Assembly (NCBI GenBank): GCA_021806045.1
Contig: JAJZDI010000006.1
Coordinates: forward strand, 103,867-167,866
From: Actinomycetes bacterium
Lineage (GTDB): Bacteria > Actinomycetota > Acidimicrobiia > Acidimicrobiales > RAAP-2
Direction of reading: 5' to 3'
DNA length: 64,000 bases
Shown: positions 26,950 to 35,038 of the stretch, in pieces
Position numbering within the stretch: position 1 is the stretch's first letter
Layout: the number at the start of each line of letters is the position of its first letter
The notes under the pieces: model-generated
Databases searched by the model: none
What the model was told of the DNA's origin: nothing
What the model saw: only the letters and a program-made list of their open reading frames with translations
Program-made: the position numbers and the translations under genes

Positions 26950-29062
26950 GGTCCGCTCCGCTGTCGCTGTCGGTCCCGGTTCCGCCGGGCCGGGGCGCCG
27001 CCGCGGGCAACGCAGCCAGCGCGTCGAGCTGGGCGGCCAGTGCGGCGGGCTCGCTGGTGGGCAGGTGGCACACGCCGTCTCTACACACGAATGCCTGGTC
27101 GCCCGTCCGACCCTCCCAGAGGGGGGTGCGCTGGGGATCACCCCAGGCGAGCACGCCATCGGGGATCCAGCGGGCACGCACCACATCGACAAGGTCGGGC
27201 CGGTCCCCGGTGACGACGACCTCACACCGCCCGGATGCAATCAGATCGGCGGCGAGCACGGTCATGGGCACGGTGGCGGGCTGGGCGGTGACGATGGGCG
27301 CGACGAGGTTGATGACACCCCGGGCGGCGTCGAGGTAGCGGCGGTCCCCGGTGAGTGTCCCGAGGCGCACGAGGGCATGAGCCGCGGCCCCGTTGGCAGA
27401 GGCGAGCGCACCGTCGACGAGGTCCTTCGGCCGCACGATCAGCACCTCACCGTCGTCGGGCGTGGTGAAGAAGCCACCGTCCTCTTCGTCGGAGAAATGG
27501 TCGATGAGCGCGTCGGCGCAGGCGGTGGCCCGTGCGAGCCAGACAGCTGAGCCGGTCAGCTCCGCCAGCCGGGTGCAACAGTCGGTCATCCATGCGTGGT
27601 CGGCGGCGAACGCCGGTTGCCTGGCTCCTCCGCTGGACTGCCAGGTGCGCAGGAGTCGGCCGTCGGACGGGCGCCGCATCTCGGACCAGAGGAACTCGCC
27701 CAGCTCCACCGCCGCCTCGTGCCACTGGGGCGTTCCTGTCGCGGCGGCCGCCTCGGCCAGCGCGCTTAGGAACATGGCGTTCCACTCGAGCACGACCTTG
27801 TCGTCGAGACCGGGCCGGGCGCGCCGGGACCTGGCCCGCAGGAGGTGGGCCCGGGCCGTCTCGACACGGTCGTCACCGGTGAGCGGCGCGCCAGGAGGGC
27901 GGTGAAGGACCGATGCCCCGTCGAGATCACCCTCCGGGGTGATCCCCCAGAATTCGGAGGCGGCCCGGGTGGCATCACCGTCCGGACCGTCGAGGGCCTC
28001 GGCGGCCTGGGTGGGCGTCCACGTGTAGAAGGCGCCTTCGCGACCTTCGGAGTCGGCGTCCTCCGACGACGCCAGACCACCACCGGGCTGGCCGAGGTCC
28101 TCCAGCGTGTACCGGACAATGCCGTCGAGGACGGTGCGGAGGTCGGGATCCGACGTGAGCATCCAGGCATGGAGGAAGGCCCTGACCAGTGCGGCCTGGT
28201 CGTAGAGCATCTTCTCGAAGTGGGGGACACGCCACCGTCGGTCGGTGGCGTAGCGGGCGAACCCGCCCCGCAGGTGGTCGTGGATGCCTCCGGCGGCCAG
28301 CGCTCGCAAGGTGGTCATGGCCATGGCGAGCGACCGCTCGTCGCCCGTACGGCGGGCGTGGACCAGGCAGACCTCGATCAGTAGGGGCTGGGGGAACTTC
28401 GGCGGGCCGCCGAACCCGCCCCACTCGTCGTCGTGCCGCAGGTCGAGGCTCGCCACGGTGGCGGCGACGGGGTCGTCCGCCATCCCGGCGCCAGAGGTCC
28501 CGGCGCCGCCGCCACGGGTAGGACGGTCCCGGCGACCCAGCGGTCCCGCTGCCGCCGGCGCACGGACCCCGGCCCGGACGGCCTCGGCCAGCTGGAACGC
28601 CTGGTCCTCGACCTCGTCACGGTGGTTGTGCCAGAGGTCGGTCACCGCCTCGAGGACGGTGCGGAACGACGGCCGCCCTGACCCGTCCTCCGGCGGGAAG
28701 TAGGTGCCGGCGAAGAACGGCCGGCCGTCGGGGAGCAGGAACGCGCTCATGGGCCACCCGCCGGAGCCGGCCACGGCGAGGAGCGCCTCCATGTAGACGG
28801 CGTCGATGTCGGGCCGCTCTTCCCGGTCCACCTTGACGGAGACGAACGAGGCGTTCAGCACGCCGGCGACGTCGGGGTCCTCGAACGACTCGTGGGCCAT
28901 GACGTGGCACCAGTGGCACGACGCGTAGCCGATGGAGAGGAACACGGGCACGTCCCGGGCGCGGGCCTCGGCGAAGGCATCCGTGCCCCACGGGAACCAG
29001 TCGACGGGATTGTCCGCGTGCTGGCGCAGGTACGGGCTGGTCTCGGTGGCCAGTCGGTTCAC
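26942..29062 (-). CDS. DUF255 thioredoxin-like protein (YyaL/SPATA20 family)
   Basis: 706 residues. An N-terminal thioredoxin-like domain carries the family's [15 protein letters not shown] motif (CxxC near residues 49-52) and [37 protein letters not shown] follows. The rest is a six-hairpin (alpha/alpha) barrel as in N-acylglucosamine epimerases, with [33 protein letters not shown] as the family mark. Length is normal. The cellular role of this widely conserved family is not settled. It starts at ATG 29062, divergent from the SDR gene with 117 bases between the starts. Confidence 0.92.
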   Translation of the reverse strand: MNRLATETSPYLRQHADNPVDWFPWGTDAFAEARARDVPVFLSIGYASCHWCHVMAHESFEDPDVAGVLNASFVSVKVDREERPDIDAVYMEALLAVAGSGGWPMSAFLLPDGRPFFAGTYFPPEDGSGRPSFRTVLEAVTDLWHNHRDEVEDQAFQLAEAVRAGVRAPAAAGPLGRRDRPTRGGGAGTSGAGMADDPVAATVASLDLRHDDEWGGFGGPPKFPQPLLIEVCLVHARRTGDERSLAMAMTTLRALAAGGIHDHLRGGFARYATDRRWRVPHFEKMLYDQAALVRAFLHAWMLTSDPDLRTVLDGIVRYTLEDLGQPGGGLASSEDADSEGREGAFYTWTPTQAAEALDGPDGDATRAASEFWGITPEGDLDGASVLHRPPGAPLTGDDRVETARAHLLRARSRRARPGLDDKVVLEWNAMFLSALAEAAAATGTPQWHEAAVELGEFLWSEMRRPSDGRLLRTWQSSGGARQPAFAADHAWMTDCCTRLAELTGSAVWLARATACADALIDHFSDEEDGGFFTTPDDGEVLIVRPKDLVDGALASANGAAAHALVRLGTLTGDRRYLDAARGVINLVAPIVTAQPATVPMTVLAADLIASGRCEVVVTGDRPDLVDVVRARWIPDGVLAWGDPQRTPLWEGRTGDQAFVCRDGVCHLPTSEPAALAAQLDALAALPAAAPRPGGTGTDSDSGADRD

Positions 29063-29179
29063 GACGTCAGAGCCTACGGCGCTCGGAGCGCCCGACCCGA
29101 TGCGGCAGCGATGGTGGCGGTGGAGGGCGTGGAGGCGGGACGACCGCCGGAACCGTCGGCGCGCCTAGGGTGGCGGGCC

Positions 29180-29968
29180 ATGGAGATCCGACTGGATGGG
29201 AAGACGGCGCTGGTGACCGGCGCGTCGCGAGGGATCGGGCTGGCGGTGGCGACGAGGCTGGCCGAGGCCGGGGCCCAGGTGATGCTGTCGTCCCGCAAGG
29301 CTGACGGGCTCACTGCCGCCCAGGAGGCCATCGAAGCCGAGCTGGGCGGACCGGTGGCCGGACGGGTCGCCTGGTACGTGGCGAACGCGGGTGACCCGGA
29401 ACAGGCGGACGCGTGCGTCGTCGCCACCCTCGAACGGTTCGGCTCAGTGGACATCCTGGTCAACAACGCGGCGGCCAATCCCTACTACGGACCGATGATC
29501 GAGATCGACGGGAGCAGGTCCGCCAAGACCGTGCAGGTGAACCAGGAGGGCCCGCTCTTCTGGACCCAGGCGGCGTGGCGGGCGCACATGGCCGGGCACG
29601 GCGGTTCGGTGGTGAACGTGGCGTCGATCGGCGGCATGTCGGTCGAACCGGGCATCGGCTGGTACAACGTGACGAAGGCGGCGGTGATCCACCTCACCTC
29701 GCAGCTCGCCGCCGAGCTCGGGCCCTCGGTGCGGGTGAACTCGGTGGCACCGGGGCTGGTGCGGACGGCCATGGCCAGGGCGCTGTGGGAGCCGGGAGAA
29801 GCGTCGATCGCAGCGCGCCTGCCCCTGCGGCGGATCGGCGAGCCCGACGACATCGCCAGGGCGGTGGTATTCCTCGCCTCGGACGCGGCGTCGTGGATCA
29901 CCGGTCACACCCTGGTGGTGGACGGCGGGGCGCTCTGCCTCCCGAGTGGCGGGGTCGTCGGCGACTAG
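29180..29968 (+). CDS. Short-chain dehydrogenase/reductase
   Basis: 262-residue classical SDR. TGASRGIG at about residues 14-21 binds NAD(P), and NNAAANPY replaces the common NNAG. Catalytic Ser (VNVASIGG), Tyr and Lys (YNVTK) are all present, and the C-terminus has ITGHTLVVDGGA. It resembles 3-oxoacyl-ACP reductase-like SDRs but the substrate cannot be told from sequence. The residue after the first Gly-rich loop (SSRKADG) suggests NADP preference. No neighbouring gene clarifies the pathway. Confidence 0.88.
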   Translation: MEIRLDGKTALVTGASRGIGLAVATRLAEAGAQVMLSSRKADGLTAAQEAIEAELGGPVAGRVAWYVANAGDPEQADACVVATLERFGSVDILVNNAAANPYYGPMIEIDGSRSAKTVQVNQEGPLFWTQAAWRAHMAGHGGSVVNVASIGGMSVEPGIGWYNVTKAAVIHLTSQLAAELGPSVRVNSVAPGLVRTAMARALWEPGEASIAARLPLRRIGEPDDIARAVVFLASDAASWITGHTLVVDGGALCLPSGGVVGD

Positions 29969-30037
29969 GCCCGGCGCCCGGCGGGTCCAAGGGGCCCGGG
30001 GCTCCCGGCGCCTCGCGGCGCGGGGGCGGTGCTCCGT

Positions 30038-30688
30038 TCAGCGGTCCTGTAGCGCCGGTTGCGACGGATCCGGCTGCGCCGGATCGGCGGTCGTCGGCGC
30101 GGGTCCCGGTCGGGTGGTGGACACGAGGAACCACAGGGGAGAGCGGGCGAGCCACGCCACGACCGGGGTGAGGATGAAGGCGGCCACCGGGCGCAGGAGG
30201 GCGATGACGGCCGCTCCCAGGACCAGGCCGGCGATGACGTCGCCGGGGTAGTGCGCCCCCACGTAGACGCGTGCGAAGGCGAGGAAGACACCGATGACGG
30301 TGGCGGCCACGCCCAGGCGCTTCCGGCCGGCCAGGAACAGTCCACAGATGGCGGCGCCGGCGACCGTCGCGTGATCGCTCGGGAAGGTGAAGTCGTTCGC
30401 CCTGGCCACCAGGACCTCGACCCCGTGCAGCGTCACGTACGGGCGTGGCCGTCCGACCAGGTGGCTGACGGGCTGGTTGACGGCGACAGCGAGCGCCGTC
30501 CCGAAGCCCGCCCACAGGGCCGTGACGACGGCCCGCTGGCCGGCGCCCCGCGCCACCCACCATCCGGCCACGAGCAGGACGCCGAGGACCGTCACCCCCA
30601 CCCACAGGGCGTAGGCGGCCATGAACCCGTGGGCCCATGGCGTCGACCGGGCGAAGCTGTTGATGTCCTCGTACCAGCGGGTGTCCAT
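30038..30688 (-). CDS. PAP2-family membrane phosphatase
   Basis: 216-residue membrane protein of the phosphatidic acid phosphatase type 2 family. ATG 30688 has an AGGAG 7 bases upstream. Motif 1 reads SHLVGRPRP, with Ser where the usual Lys stands; motif 2 is PSDH (normally PSGH); motif 3 is ARVYVGAHYPGD. Motifs 2 and 3 keep the catalytic His residues. Five or six membrane segments. It may act on undecaprenyl pyrophosphate or another lipid phosphate. The missing motif-1 lysine makes full activity less certain. The C-terminal tail is Pro/Asp-rich. Confidence 0.82.
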   Translation of the reverse strand: MDTRWYEDINSFARSTPWAHGFMAAYALWVGVTVLGVLLVAGWWVARGAGQRAVVTALWAGFGTALAVAVNQPVSHLVGRPRPYVTLHGVEVLVARANDFTFPSDHATVAGAAICGLFLAGRKRLGVAATVIGVFLAFARVYVGAHYPGDVIAGLVLGAAVIALLRPVAAFILTPVVAWLARSPLWFLVSTTRPGPAPTTADPAQPDPSQPALQDR

Positions 30689-30909
30689 CTCGTGGCTCCT
30701 GTCGTCCGGCGCCGAGCGACCCGTCGCTGACCCTGCCCGGTCGAGCCCTCCCGCTCCTCGGGGGGCGGGGCGGACGTGCGGCGGACGGCCCGGCACGGTC
30801 ATCCGTCCCGTTCATCTTCCCGCGACGCGCACGTCACGCGGGGTTCACCCGTACCGGCGCCACAGACCGGCACGATCTGGCGGCACCCTGGGCCGGGTCC
30901 CGCGGGCGC

Positions 30910-32064
30910 TCACCTCAGCAGGGTCCGGCGCACCTTCCCGCTCGGTGTTCGGGGCAGGCCGTCCACGACGACCACCTCCTTCGGGGCGCACCACGGCGGG
31001 AGCGTGGCCCTCACGTGCTCGCGCAGCTCCTCGGTGCTGGGGGATGCCGCCGGGTCGGTGGGGACCACCCAGGCCACGACGCGCTCACCCCACTCCGGGT
31101 CGGGACGCTTCCACACCGCCACCTCCGACACGCCCGGGTGCAACCGGATGGCCGCCTCCACCGGAGCCGGCCACACCTTCTCGCCGCCGGTGACGATCAC
31201 CTCGGCCAACCGCCCGTGGACGGTGAGGAGGCCGTCCTCGCCGACGGAGCCGCCGTCCCCGGTGGCGAACCAGCCACCCGGCATCAGCGGGTCGACCTCG
31301 CCGGGCTCCCCCCGGATCCCGGTGCCCATCCGGTAGGCACGGAGCAGCATCGGGCAGCGCACGAGGATCTCGCCGGCCCTGCCGCGCCGACCGTCCCCGA
31401 TGGCGACCTCCACCCCGTCGAGGGGCAGGCCGTCGTAGACGACGCCGGAGCCCGTCTCGGTCATGCCGTAGGTGGTGATCACGTTGGCGGGGAGGCCCGA
31501 CGGCGGCGCTGCGCCGCCGAGCAGCACCGCCCGGTACCCCGACGTGTCGGTGCGCTGGAGCGCGGTGGCCACCAGCGAGACGAGGGTGGCGCCCGCTCGA
31601 GCCCGCACCTCCACCTCGTCGGGGTCGAACGCCTCGAGGACGTCGACGGGGGTGCCCGTGATCAGCGCCCGCATGACGACGGCCAGGCCGCCGATGTGGG
31701 CGAAGGGGAGGCATGCAACCCACCGGTCGCGTGCGGGATCGACGGCCAGCCGGGCCGATGTCGCAAGGGCCGACGCCTCCATAGCGTCGTGGGTGAGGAC
31801 GACGCCTTTGGGCGTGCCGGTCGTGCCGCTGGTGGGGACGACCACGGCGTCGCCGTCTGCCACCCCGATGCCGCCTGAGCGCGCCTGTCGCCCGTCGGGC
31901 GTGACGAGGACCGCGGGCCGCATCGCCTCCACCAGGGCCGAGCGGGCCGGTGGGGGGAGCCGCAGGTCGACGGGGAGGACGGCGTCACCGTCGTCCCACG
32001 CGGCCCGCAGCGCGTCGACGAACCCAGGTCCGGGCGGGAGGGCCAGAGCCACCAGTCGAGCCAT
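30910..32064 (-). CDS. menE: o-Succinylbenzoate-CoA ligase-like AMP-forming enzyme
   Basis: 384-residue acyl-adenylate-forming enzyme. The AMP-binding motif [18 protein letters not shown] lies around residue 79, [15 protein letters not shown] and GWFATGD follow, and the C-terminal catalytic-lysine motif [13 protein letters not shown] ends the protein. It is shorter than most acyl-CoA ligases (about 500), as MenE often is. The position beside menB, menA, menH and menD supports MenE. Start ATG 32064 is chosen because the sequence before it has no conserved domain, and a TACGCT -10 lies 6 bases upstream, implying a leaderless transcript. Confidence 0.88.
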   Translation of the reverse strand: MARLVALALPPGPGFVDALRAAWDDGDAVLPVDLRLPPPARSALVEAMRPAVLVTPDGRQARSGGIGVADGDAVVVPTSGTTGTPKGVVLTHDAMEASALATSARLAVDPARDRWVACLPFAHIGGLAVVMRALITGTPVDVLEAFDPDEVEVRARAGATLVSLVATALQRTDTSGYRAVLLGGAAPPSGLPANVITTYGMTETGSGVVYDGLPLDGVEVAIGDGRRGRAGEILVRCPMLLRAYRMGTGIRGEPGEVDPLMPGGWFATGDGGSVGEDGLLTVHGRLAEVIVTGGEKVWPAPVEAAIRLHPGVSEVAVWKRPDPEWGERVVAWVVPTDPAASPSTEELREHVRATLPPWCAPKEVVVVDGLPRTPSGKVRRTLLR

Positions 32065-32069
32065 GCGAC

Positions 32070-32091
32070 TAGCGTACGTGAACGTACGAGT
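32070..32091 (+). promoter_or_regulatory. Candidate palindromic operator between menE and menB
   Basis: CGTACG at 32073-32078 and CGTACG at 32083-32088 flank TGAA. Each half is self-complementary and they are spaced ten bases, one helical turn. The whole 16-base CGTACG-N4-CGTACG is an inverted repeat. It overlaps the proposed menE -10 (TACGCT on minus, 32071-32076). The layout resembles TetR-type operators, but no regulator gene is adjacent. Confidence 0.5.
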
Positions 32092-32182
32092 CAGAACTCT
32101 CGGAGTGATCGGTCGAACAGTCACTGGTGGACCGGCGCCGGGTGGACGGAATCGAAGCGGAGGTGGAGCGGACGTGGAGCCG

Positions 32183-33136
32183 ATGGACGGTACCCGAACC
32201 GGCGAGGGAGGTCCGGAGACGCCGGCCCCAGGAGGGTCGAGCGGCACCGGTACGGTCATCACCGGCCCACCCGTCGATCCCGTCGAACGGTTCCGGGACG
32301 CCGGCCTCCCGGCATGGGAGGTCCAGAAGTCGGGGACCGACGTGCGCTACGAGGTGGCCGAGGGCATCGCGAAGATCACGATCTGCCGGCCCGAGGTGCG
32401 CAACGCGTTCCGCCCGCAGACGCTCTTCGAGCTGTCGGCGGCGTTCGACGCCGCCCGGGACGATCCCGAGGTGGGGGTGATCGTCCTCACCGGCGAGGGG
32501 CCGGACGCCTTCTGTTCCGGGGGCGACCAGAAGATCCGGGGCGACGACGGCTACCTGGGCGACGACGAGGTGGCCCGGAGGGGCATCGGCCGCCTGAACG
32601 TGCTGGACCTCCAGATCCAGATCCGCCGGCTGCCCAAGCCGGTGGTGGCGATGGTCGCCGGCTACGCCATCGGCGGGGGGCACATCCTCCATCTCGTGTG
32701 CGATCTGACCATCGCCGCCGACAACGCCCGCTTCGGGCAGACGGGCCCGAAGGTCGGAAGCTTCGACGGCGGCTACGGGAGCGGCCTCCTGGCCCGGACG
32801 GTGGGGCTGAAGCGGGCCAAGGAGGTGTGGTTCCTCTGTCGGCAGTACGACGCGGCCACCGCCCTCGACTGGGGGCTGGTCAACGCGGTCGTGCCGTTGG
32901 CGGACCTGGAGCGCGAGACGGTCGCCTGGTGCCGCCAGATGCTCACGCTGTCGCCAATCGCACTGCGGATGATCAAGGGGGGCATGCACGCGGCGGACGA
33001 CGGTCTGGCCGGCGTCCAGCAGCTGGCCGGTGACGCCACCATGCTCTTCTACATGAGCGAGGAGGGGCAGGAGGGCCGGAACGCCTTCCAGGAACATCGC
33101 CCGCCTGACTTCTCGCGCTTCCCCCGGCGACCGTGA
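32183..33136 (+). CDS. menB: 1,4-Dihydroxy-2-naphthoyl-CoA synthase, type I (bicarbonate-type)
   Basis: Crotonase-fold enzyme closing the naphthoquinone ring. 317 residues, including a disordered N-terminal stretch of about 35. [13 protein letters not shown] and [17 protein letters not shown] are MenB signatures. The Gly in QTGPKVG marks the bicarbonate-dependent type found in E. coli; actinobacteria such as mycobacteria have QTDADVG. The C-terminus carries [24 protein letters not shown], the family's arginine-rich end. ATG 32183 with GGAG upstream; GTG 32174 is possible. It overlaps menA by 4 bases. Confidence 0.93.
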   Translation: MDGTRTGEGGPETPAPGGSSGTGTVITGPPVDPVERFRDAGLPAWEVQKSGTDVRYEVAEGIAKITICRPEVRNAFRPQTLFELSAAFDAARDDPEVGVIVLTGEGPDAFCSGGDQKIRGDDGYLGDDEVARRGIGRLNVLDLQIQIRRLPKPVVAMVAGYAIGGGHILHLVCDLTIAADNARFGQTGPKVGSFDGGYGSGLLARTVGLKRAKEVWFLCRQYDAATALDWGLVNAVVPLADLERETVAWCRQMLTLSPIALRMIKGGMHAADDGLAGVQQLAGDATMLFYMSEEGQEGRNAFQEHRPPDFSRFPRRP

Positions 33137-34152
33137 CGGGCGAGGCATCCGATGCTGCGGCCGAGGTGGCGTCCGGCGCAGTGCCGTCGACCGGCGCAGG
33201 GCCGTCGACCGGCGCAGTGGGGCCCGTGGCCCGCTGGTGGCTCGGTGCCCGGCCGCGCACGCTCCCGGCCGCCGTGGTGCCGGTGGTCGTCGCCACCGCC
33301 GTCGCCCATGCGTGGCACGCCCCGGGCCTGGGTGCGGGCAGCTGGTTGCGGGGGGTGGGAGCCATGGTCGTGGCCCTCGCCGTCCAGATCGGGACCAACT
33401 ACGCCAACGACTACTCCGACGGCGTGCGGGGGACGGATGACGAGCGGGTAGGGCCCGTGCGACTGGTGGCGTCGGGCCTGGCGTCGCCCCGGTCGGTGAA
33501 GTGGGCGGCACTCGTGTCCTTCGGCATGGCCGGGGCGGTCGGGCTGGCGCTGGCCGCGACCACGTCGTGGTGGGTGATCCCCGCTGGCGCCGCGTGCCTG
33601 GCGGCCGGCTGGCTCTACACCGGCGGCCCACGTCCCTATGGTTACGCCGGGCTCGGCGAGGTATTCGTGTTCGTCTTCTTCGGACTCGTCGCCACCGTCG
33701 GCACGACCTATGTCGAGGCCCTCCGGTTGTGGTGGTGGCCGGCGTGGGCGGCGGGCGCCATGCTCGGCTCCCTGGCCGCGGCGCTCCTCCTGGCCAACAA
33801 CGTCCGCGACATCGCCACGGACGAGGTGAGCGGGAAGCGCACCCTCGCCGTCAGGCTCGGTCGACGGCGGAGCGGCGTGGCCTACGCCCTGTGCGTTCTG
33901 GCGCCGTTCGCCGGGGCGCTGGTGTGGGGAGCGGCGGCCGTGGCCCAGCGGGTGGGCGGTGACGCGGGGGCGTCGCTGCCCGCGGGCCCGTTCCTTCCCC
34001 TGCTCGCCCTGCCCGTGGCCGTTCCACCGCTGCGCACCGCCCTCGGACAGGCCGAGGGGCGGGCCCTCCTGCCGGTCCTGGCCGCCACCGGGCGCCTGCA
34101 GCTGGTCTTCGGTGGCCTGCTCGCCCTGGGGTTGTGGTGGTGGGTGTCGTGA
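33133..34152 (+). CDS. menA: 1,4-Dihydroxy-2-naphthoate polyprenyltransferase
   Basis: Integral membrane prenyltransferase (UbiA superfamily) that joins DHNA to the isoprenoid tail. 339 residues, with eight or nine hydrophobic segments. First Asp-rich motif [15 protein letters not shown] (about residue 94) and second [16 protein letters not shown] are both present. The N-terminal 35 residues are disordered and contain an 18-bp duplication (33183-33199 and 33201-33217, Pro-Ser-Thr-Gly-Ala). GTG 33133 overlaps menB (GTGA). Confidence 0.93.
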   Translation: MTGEASDAAAEVASGAVPSTGAGPSTGAVGPVARWWLGARPRTLPAAVVPVVVATAVAHAWHAPGLGAGSWLRGVGAMVVALAVQIGTNYANDYSDGVRGTDDERVGPVRLVASGLASPRSVKWAALVSFGMAGAVGLALAATTSWWVIPAGAACLAAGWLYTGGPRPYGYAGLGEVFVFVFFGLVATVGTTYVEALRLWWWPAWAAGAMLGSLAAALLLANNVRDIATDEVSGKRTLAVRLGRRRSGVAYALCVLAPFAGALVWGAAAVAQRVGGDAGASLPAGPFLPLLALPVAVPPLRTALGQAEGRALLPVLAATGRLQLVFGGLLALGLWWWVS

Positions 34153-34171
34153 CGGTCCGCCGGTGCCGGCC

Positions 34172-34210
34172 GGGGTCAGTTCCCGGGGTCAGTTCCCGGG
34201 GTCAGTTCCC
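34172..34210 (+). repeat. 13-bp tandem repeat, three copies, over the menH stop codon
   Basis: The unit GGGGTCAGTTCCC occurs at 34172-34184, 34185-34197 and 34198-34210. On the minus strand each copy carries TGA in a different frame because 13 is not divisible by three. The menH C-terminal residues and stop (34176-34178) are drawn from the repeats. Confidence 0.95.
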
Positions 34211-35021
34211 GGACGGCGGCGATGACCGCCGACGGTCGCTCGAGGTGGGGTGCGTGACCGGCACCGGGCACCACGACGTGGCGCGCCGCCGGCCCGATGG
34301 CACGTGCCATACGACGACCCAGGTCGCAGTACTTCTGGTCCCGCTCGCCGGTCACGATGACCACGGGCATGGTCAGGCGGTCGAGCTCGTGCCACCGCGG
34401 TCGCTGCGTGCCCGTCCCCGCGTGCCGGAGGCTCGACGCGAGCCCGGCAGGATGGTTGGCACGCCGCTCGGCGGCACCGGCCGCGTCCGGGTCGAGCCCG
34501 GCGAAGAGCGGTTGGGACAGCCAGCGGTCGAGGAACACGTCGAGGGGGAGGCCGGGTCCGCCGCCCGCGGGCGGGTCGAGCTCGTCAGCCAGGCGCTCGT
34601 CAGCCTGCCGGCGGGCGGCCCGCTCACCGTCGTCGTCGATACCGGCCGTTCCCGAGATCAGGACCAGGGAGGTGACCAGCTCGGGGTGGGCGAGGGCGAC
34701 GTGGAGGCAGTAGCGGGCGCCCATGGAGTAGCCGATGTAGGTGCCGCGGCCGCCTGCCTCGGCCATGAGCTCGGCGCCTGCGACGAGGTCGGTCTCGACG
34801 GCGTGCGACTCGCCGTGCCCCGGCAGGTCGAGGGCGACGACCTCGTGATCGGCAGCCAGGTCGTCTGCGAGCGGCCCCCACACGTTCCTGGTCTGGGTGA
34901 ACCCGTGCGCCAGGACGACCACCGGCCCCTTGCCTCGTCGGGAGGACGCGAGTGCGGGCCGGGCGTCGTCAGGCGTCCTCGCGTGGAGCGGCTCATGGCC
35001 ATCGACCGGCGTAGGTCCCAC
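34176..35021 (-). CDS. menH: Alpha/beta hydrolase, probable SHCHC synthase (MenH)
   Basis: 281-residue alpha/beta hydrolase. Oxyanion HGFTQTRNVWGPLAD, nucleophile elbow GYSMGAR, acid GERDQKY and histidine GAGHAPHLERP match the MenH subfamily, which forms SHCHC after MenD. The sequence GARYCLHVALAHPELV is typical. The start is taken at GTG 35021 so that the gene does not run into menD on the other strand; the frame stays open further upstream. It faces away from menD (starts 17 bases apart) and converges on menA. The C-terminus lies in a 13-bp repeat array. Confidence 0.78.
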   Translation of the reverse strand: MGPTPVDGHEPLHARTPDDARPALASSRRGKGPVVVLAHGFTQTRNVWGPLADDLAADHEVVALDLPGHGESHAVETDLVAGAELMAEAGGRGTYIGYSMGARYCLHVALAHPELVTSLVLISGTAGIDDDGERAARRQADERLADELDPPAGGGPGLPLDVFLDRWLSQPLFAGLDPDAAGAAERRANHPAGLASSLRHAGTGTQRPRWHELDRLTMPVVIVTGERDQKYCDLGRRMARAIGPAARHVVVPGAGHAPHLERPSAVIAAVRELTPGTDPGN

Positions 35022-35038
35022 GGGCTCGGAGCGTACCG

